In this document: positions 60,570-64,000 of the stretch, one piece after another
How positions within the stretch are numbered: the first letter of the stretch is position 1
How the letters are laid out: the number at the start of each line of letters is the position of its first letter
Notes under the pieces: model-generated
What the model was told of the DNA's origin: nothing
The model's database searches: none
Seen by the model: the letters and a program-made list of their open reading frames with translations, nothing else
Made by a program: the position numbers and the translations under genes
Assembly: GCA_012103375.1 (NCBI GenBank)
Contig: WLWX01000001.1
Location: 1,354,501-1,418,500, forward strand
From: Paracoccaceae bacterium
GTDB taxonomy: Bacteria; Pseudomonadota; Alphaproteobacteria; Rhodobacterales; Rhodobacteraceae
Direction of reading: 5' to 3'
Length of the DNA: 64,000 bases

Positions 60570-60983
60570 ATGGCGGGAACACAATACCGCGGGTCTGACA
60601 TCGAAGATGTGGATCAATTCAGGAAGGATGCGGCGGGCCTCGGGTCCGAGCGCGAGAAGGAGATCGGGCAGCACATCGGCTATCGCTATGATGTGAACCT
60701 GGTGCCTGACTACAACCGGATCACTCCGTTTCTGACGAAGTATATGGAGGTGATGGGCTGGGATGACCTCAACTGGCTTGAGGATATCCACATGGGCTAT
60801 GAAGAGGGCATGCCAGCCGTTTTTGACCGCAATATCAACGGCTGGGTGCGTATCCCGGACACGATCGAGCTGCCAGACAATCAGCAGGATCGCGACATGA
60901 TCGCGCGCGAGTTGCTGTTGAAATTCCAGATGTCGGACCGCCACCCGCTGGTGACATTGCGCAAGGCCTACATGAAGTTTTGA
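60570..60983 (+). CDS. Conserved-looking protein of unknown function in the glx cluster
   Basis: A 137-residue acidic, soluble protein starting MAGTQYRGSDIEDVDQFRKD, with YRYDVNLVPDYNRITPFLTK, GWDDLNWLEDIHMGYEEGMP and a C-terminal LKFQMSDRHPLVTLRKAYMK. GAGAGGAG precedes the ATG. I do not recognise a domain. It is coupled to the following C-N hydrolase gene (the TTG start overlaps its stop by 4 bases), so it belongs to the methylamine/glx operon. Confidence 0.75.
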   Translation: MAGTQYRGSDIEDVDQFRKDAAGLGSEREKEIGQHIGYRYDVNLVPDYNRITPFLTKYMEVMGWDDLNWLEDIHMGYEEGMPAVFDRNINGWVRIPDTIELPDNQQDRDMIARELLLKFQMSDRHPLVTLRKAYMKF

Positions 60984-61795
60984 GCGACCGCACCGCACAT
61001 ATCGCCTGTTTGCAGACCCGGCCCATGCCCGATTTCCAGTCGGCATGGGACGAGGCGCAGATGCTGTTCCTGCCGGAATATTGCGGCGGGTTGGCCACCG
61101 ACGGGGCAGCCGTTGCGCCACCTTCTGCGCCCGAAGCGGCGCATCCGTTTCTGGCGAAGGCGCGTGCCTTTGCGGCGGATCGCGGCGTCTGGATGATGCT
61201 GGGTTCCATCGCGGTGGACGGGCTGGACGACAAGATCATCAATCGCGGCGTGATGCTGGACGATGTCGGGCAGATCCGGGGCCGGTACGACAAGATCCAC
61301 ATGTTCGATATCCAGCTGAGCGATGCCGAAGTCTACCGCGAAAGCGCATGCGTCGCGCCCGGTGGGACGGCGGTGATCCATGACACACCAATCGGCAAGA
61401 TCGGCCACACGATCTGTTACGATCTGCGGTTCCCGCATCTGTACCGCGATCTTGCGCAGGCCGGGGCCGATGTTCTGACCGTTCCGGCCGCTTTCACAAA
61501 ACGCACGGGCGAAGCCCACTGGCACGTTCTGAACCGGGCGCGCGCCATCGAGAATGGCGCCTTCGTCGTCGCCCCCTGCGCCATCGGAGATATCTCCGGC
61601 GGCGGCGCGTCCTATGGCCATTCGCTGATCGTGAACCCCTGGGGAGAGGTTTTGGCCGATGGCGGCGATCGGCCCGGCGTCATCTCGGCCACAATCAACC
61701 TTGCTGAGGTGGCCGCGGCCCGCGCCCGCATTCCCAGCCTGATGCACGACCGCGCCTACAGGCTGGTGGACGCCGGCGAAAGGGGCGCTGCATGA
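60980..61795 (+). CDS. Carbon-nitrogen hydrolase (nitrilase superfamily), possibly missing an N-terminal helix
   Basis: A 271-residue nitrilase-fold protein with the Glu-Lys-Cys triad: Glu in LFLPEYCGGL, Lys in GRYDKIHMFDI, and Cys in HTICYDLRFPHLY. Start TTG at 60980 overlaps the preceding stop. The N-terminus runs QTRPMPDFQSAWDEAQMLFL, whereas relatives have about a dozen more residues (a helix) between the first strand region and LFLPEY, so an in-frame deletion is likely. These enzymes hydrolyse amides or omega-amides, fitting a gamma-glutamyl-amine context. Its stop overlaps the next start by 4 bases. Confidence 0.85.
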   Translation: MSDRTAHIACLQTRPMPDFQSAWDEAQMLFLPEYCGGLATDGAAVAPPSAPEAAHPFLAKARAFAADRGVWMMLGSIAVDGLDDKIINRGVMLDDVGQIRGRYDKIHMFDIQLSDAEVYRESACVAPGGTAVIHDTPIGKIGHTICYDLRFPHLYRDLAQAGADVLTVPAAFTKRTGEAHWHVLNRARAIENGAFVVAPCAIGDISGGGASYGHSLIVNPWGEVLADGGDRPGVISATINLAEVAAARARIPSLMHDRAYRLVDAGERGAA

Positions 61796-62379
61796 GCTCG
61801 CTTGCAACCGCATTCGGGGCGTCGATCACCGACAGCCCGTTGAAAGACAGCTTCCTCAAGTGGCAGTGCCGGGTGCGCCAGATCGCCATGCGTGATGCAG
61901 ACGGGCGGCCCGATGATGCGATCATGCCTGCCGTCACACTGGCCGGGCAGGGCGAACCGATGGGTCAGATCATCACGCTGCTGAACAAAGCCCCGGCGCA
62001 TTCGGTGACGCCGGAAATGCGCTTCATGGCGAAAAAGACCAACGATCCGGCACAGATTCGGGATGGCGCACTGAAATACTTCAGCGCGACCTATTACCAG
62101 AAGCACCGCGAATTCAGCGATATTCTGACGGCGACCTTTGTGCCCGGTTCCGAAGGCGCCGCGGCAATCCGCGCCGCCGATCGTGTGACGCTGACATTCG
62201 ACGCCTACGCCCAGCGCTTTGATCTGGACTGCAAAGTCTGGCGGCTGGCGGCACATAACCCGCTTTATCAGGCGACCATGGCGCACAACCTGCTGTTCAA
62301 CCCCGCCCTGCACCCGGACACCGAGGTGCTAGGCTTTGAACCCGACTGGGACACATCAATCAAACACGAGGCACGATAA
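61792..62379 (+). CDS. Protein of unknown function in the glx cluster
   Basis: A 195-residue soluble protein starting MSSLATAFGASITDSPLKDS. It contains GQGEPMGQIITLLNKAPAHS, DPAQIRDGALKYFSATYYQK and a C-terminal VLGFEPDWDTSIKHEAR. I do not recognise the family. It is translationally coupled to the C-N hydrolase by a 4-base overlap and is followed 98 bases later by the binding-protein gene. Confidence 0.75.
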   Translation: MSSLATAFGASITDSPLKDSFLKWQCRVRQIAMRDADGRPDDAIMPAVTLAGQGEPMGQIITLLNKAPAHSVTPEMRFMAKKTNDPAQIRDGALKYFSATYYQKHREFSDILTATFVPGSEGAAAIRAADRVTLTFDAYAQRFDLDCKVWRLAAHNPLYQATMAHNLLFNPALHPDTEVLGFEPDWDTSIKHEAR

Positions 62380-62477
62380 CGAGAACAACGACACGCGGGT
62401 CAACCGCGGCATCCGGGGCGGGAGGCCCCGCCAGAACGCGGCATTTCCGCCGCACAAACCGATGGGAGAACGATGAA

Positions 62478-63410
62478 ATGAACAAGTTTACCACCTCAAT
62501 CGCTGCAGGTCTGCTTGCCGCCGCGCCAATGGCGGCGTTTGCGCAAGATAGCAGCAAGCCGATCGTCATTCCGACGCACAACTGGTCCAGCCAGGTCGTC
62601 ATGGCCTATGTGATCGGCGGCATCTTTGAATCGATGGGCAACAACGTTGAATACGTGCCCGCCGACAGCCAGGCAGTGTATGAGGCGATCCGCAACGACG
62701 ATGTGACGATCAGCCACGAAGTCTGGCAGTCGACCTTTGGCGCCTCGTTCTACAACGCCATGGAAAAAGGCGGCGTGATCGACGCAGGCACGCATGAGGC
62801 CGCGACCCTCGAAGAAATGGGCGTGCCGCAGTACGTGATCGACGACAACCTTTGCCCCGGCCTGCCGAATTGGGAAGCGCTGAAGGATTGTGCCGACGTC
62901 TTTGCCACGGCTGACAGCGACGGCAAGGGCCGCTGGCTGGAAGGTCCGCAAAGCTGGCATGGCGATCTGATGCCTGTCCGCCTGGAAGCCCTGGGTCTGG
63001 GTGACCTTTACACGGTCAAGTTTGCCGGTGGCGCTGACGCGATCTGGGCCGAGCTGGCCTCGGCCAAGAAAGAGGGTCGCGGGATCATCACCTTCAACTG
63101 GACGCCGAACTTCACGGATGCCGACGGCTTCGTGTTCATCGAATTCCCGGCCTATGAAGATGGCTGCCGGGTTGCCGATGGTGGCGACGGTTCCTGCGGT
63201 TCGCCCAAGGGCTGGCTGAAGAAAGCGGCGAACTACAAGTTCCCGAAAACACACCCCAAGGCTTACAAAATGTTCTCCAAACTGTCGTTCACCTCGGGTG
63301 AGATCGGGCAGATGGCGGCATTGGTCGACATCGACGGGATGAGCCATCAGGACGCCGCCACCAAGTGGCTGGCCGACAACGAAAACGTGTGGAAGCCTTT
63401 CCTGGACTGA
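62478..63410 (+). CDS. ABC transporter substrate-binding protein of the betaine/TMAO (ProX/OpuAC) type
   Basis: A 310-residue periplasmic protein with a signal peptide (MNKFTTSIAAGLLAAAPMAA, cleavage near residue 22) and the OpuAC-family pattern: VIPTHNWSSQVVMAYVIGGI, VPADSQAVYEAIRNDDVTIS, GRWLEGPQSWHGDLMPVRLE and IITFNWTPNF, rich in Trp and Tyr as needed for a quaternary-ammonium cage. Substrates in this family include glycine betaine, choline and trimethylamine N-oxide (TmoX). With the methylamine-type genes upstream, a methylated amine is likely. The ATPase gene starts 144 bases downstream. Confidence 0.88.
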   Translation: MNKFTTSIAAGLLAAAPMAAFAQDSSKPIVIPTHNWSSQVVMAYVIGGIFESMGNNVEYVPADSQAVYEAIRNDDVTISHEVWQSTFGASFYNAMEKGGVIDAGTHEAATLEEMGVPQYVIDDNLCPGLPNWEALKDCADVFATADSDGKGRWLEGPQSWHGDLMPVRLEALGLGDLYTVKFAGGADAIWAELASAKKEGRGIITFNWTPNFTDADGFVFIEFPAYEDGCRVADGGDGSCGSPKGWLKKAANYKFPKTHPKAYKMFSKLSFTSGEIGQMAALVDIDGMSHQDAATKWLADNENVWKPFLD

Positions 63411-63554
63411 TCCCATTGTGAAGGGGTCATCTGTGATCCAAAGATCAACGCCCCCCGGCGGTTCCGACCGGCGGGGGTATCCTGTGACAAGACAGAACGC
63501 CAATCGCCCGATAGACTGTCAGGCGCAAAAACAAGAATGACGGGGAATCGCACC

Positions 63555-64000
63555 ATGGTGCAGGATGGGCAATCCAGCAAAGCCGACAAGCCGGTGATCG
63601 AGTGCCGCTCGGTCTATAAAATCTTCGGGGACAACGCGAACAAGATGATGGCGGCGGCCAACGGCAAGGTCGACGCCAAGGAATTTCAGGATGCGGGCTG
63701 TGTGGTCGGCGTCAACGACGCCAGTTTCAAGGTTCACCGCGGCGAAATGCTGGTGGTCATGGGCCTGTCCGGGTCGGGCAAATCGACGCTGCTGCGCTGT
63801 ATTTCCCGGCTGACTGACACCACGGCCGGGCAGATTTTCATTGACGGCGAAGACCTGCTGGCGATGAACTCCAAAAAACTGATCGAGTTGCGGCGCAACA
63901 AGATGGGCATGGTGTTTCAAAGCTTCGCCCTGCTGCCCCACAAAACCGTGCTGGAAAACATTGCCTTTCCCCTGCAGGTCAAGGGTCAAAGCACCGCCGA
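63555..64000 (+). CDS. ABC transporter ATP-binding subunit (ProV/TmoV type), 5' part only
   Basis: The window ends inside this gene. From ATG 63555 it reads KPVIECRSVYKIFGDNANKM, an insertion typical of ProV/OpuA ATPases, then VVGVNDASFKVHRGEMLVVM, Walker A GLSGSGKSTLLRC and the Q-loop region KMGMVFQSFALLPHKTVLEN. About 148 residues are visible. It energises import of the ligand captured by the preceding binding protein; the permease gene should follow outside the window. Confidence 0.92.
   Translation, partial: MVQDGQSSKADKPVIECRSVYKIFGDNANKMMAAANGKVDAKEFQDAGCVVGVNDASFKVHRGEMLVVMGLSGSGKSTLLRCISRLTDTTAGQIFIDGEDLLAMNSKKLIELRRNKMGMVFQSFALLPHKTVLENIAFPLQVKGQSTA

Noticed and set aside
63440..63480. 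Possible terminator between the binding protein and ATPase genes
   Set aside because: The GC-rich stretch can fold, but the arms have two mismatches and no T run follows; it could equally be an mRNA-stabilising hairpin, so it is not listed as a feature.
1..64000. CRISPR arrays, prophage genes or rRNA genes
   Set aside because: No regularly spaced direct repeats, phage structural genes or rRNA-like sequence were seen.

Overview
The window looks like a marine alphaproteobacterium of the Roseobacter group (Rhodobacteraceae). The reasons are high GC, a dddP dimethylsulfoniopropionate lyase with all six metal ligands, the trpGDC-moaC-moeA gene order, a glx/N-methylglutamate-synthase type cluster, sarcosine-oxidase type genes and a TMAO/betaine type ABC importer. 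No taxon below family level can be supported.

Layout. 1-3.2 kb: moeA (cut by the window edge), moaC, trpC, trpD, trpG on the minus strand. 3.4-5.2 kb: a divergent polysaccharide deacetylase. 5.2-33.1 kb: a large catabolic island. It holds a tripartite tricarboxylate transporter (tctAB, tctC), a Rieske oxygenase and a Rieske ferredoxin, a two-gene cupin pair plus a bicupin protein, a homologue of 4,5-dihydroxyphthalate decarboxylase, ligK and ligJ (last steps of the protocatechuate 4,5-cleavage pathway), a TPP enzyme, PanB-like and PanE-like proteins, an alpha/beta hydrolase, an EutA-like reactivase, a CobW GTPase, a nickel/cobalt-type transporter and a histidine-rich protein. 33.3-43.3 kb: an outer-membrane beta-barrel protein, tRNA-Asn, an MBL hydrolase, a histidine kinase, dddP, two dehydrogenases, a LysR regulator, a flavin reductase, a CMD-family protein and a TSUP permease. 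44.7-47.7 kb: an FAD monooxygenase and gcdH. 47.8-64 kb: one-carbon and methylamine metabolism (sox/mgd-like BDAG, an AraC/GlxA regulator, a GntR regulator, glx genes, and the start of an ABC importer).

The island reads as one regulon. Five copies of a roughly 26-bp motif with three half-sites (TGGAMC-N3-GTTCC-N7-GGAAC) sit in its three divergent promoter regions, in front of the cupin pair and in front of the IclR-type gene. I infer that the IclR protein controls import and breakdown of an aromatic polycarboxylate: oxygenation, decarboxylation, a ring cleavage whose enzyme is not recognisable, then LigJ/LigK to pyruvate and oxaloacetate. No LigAB-type ring-cleavage dioxygenase is visible; the cupin proteins are the candidates. 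A metal-handling module rich in histidine stretches travels with it.

The same stretch is being damaged. Three identical 218-bp MITE-like elements with 20-bp terminal inverted repeats and 4-bp target duplications interrupt the TPP gene, the panB-like gene and the 3' end of ligK. Three 1053-bp IS630-type insertions lie here: one splits the tctAB promoter from its operator, and one sits inside another inverted-repeat element. A 17-bp tandem duplication frameshifts the metal transporter. Further along, an MBL hydrolase and a glxC-like gene are frameshifted, and deletions have fused an FAD oxidoreductase, a glutamine-synthetase-family gene and a glxB/mgsA-like gene into a chimera. Whether single-base frameshifts are biological or sequencing errors cannot be told from the sequence alone.
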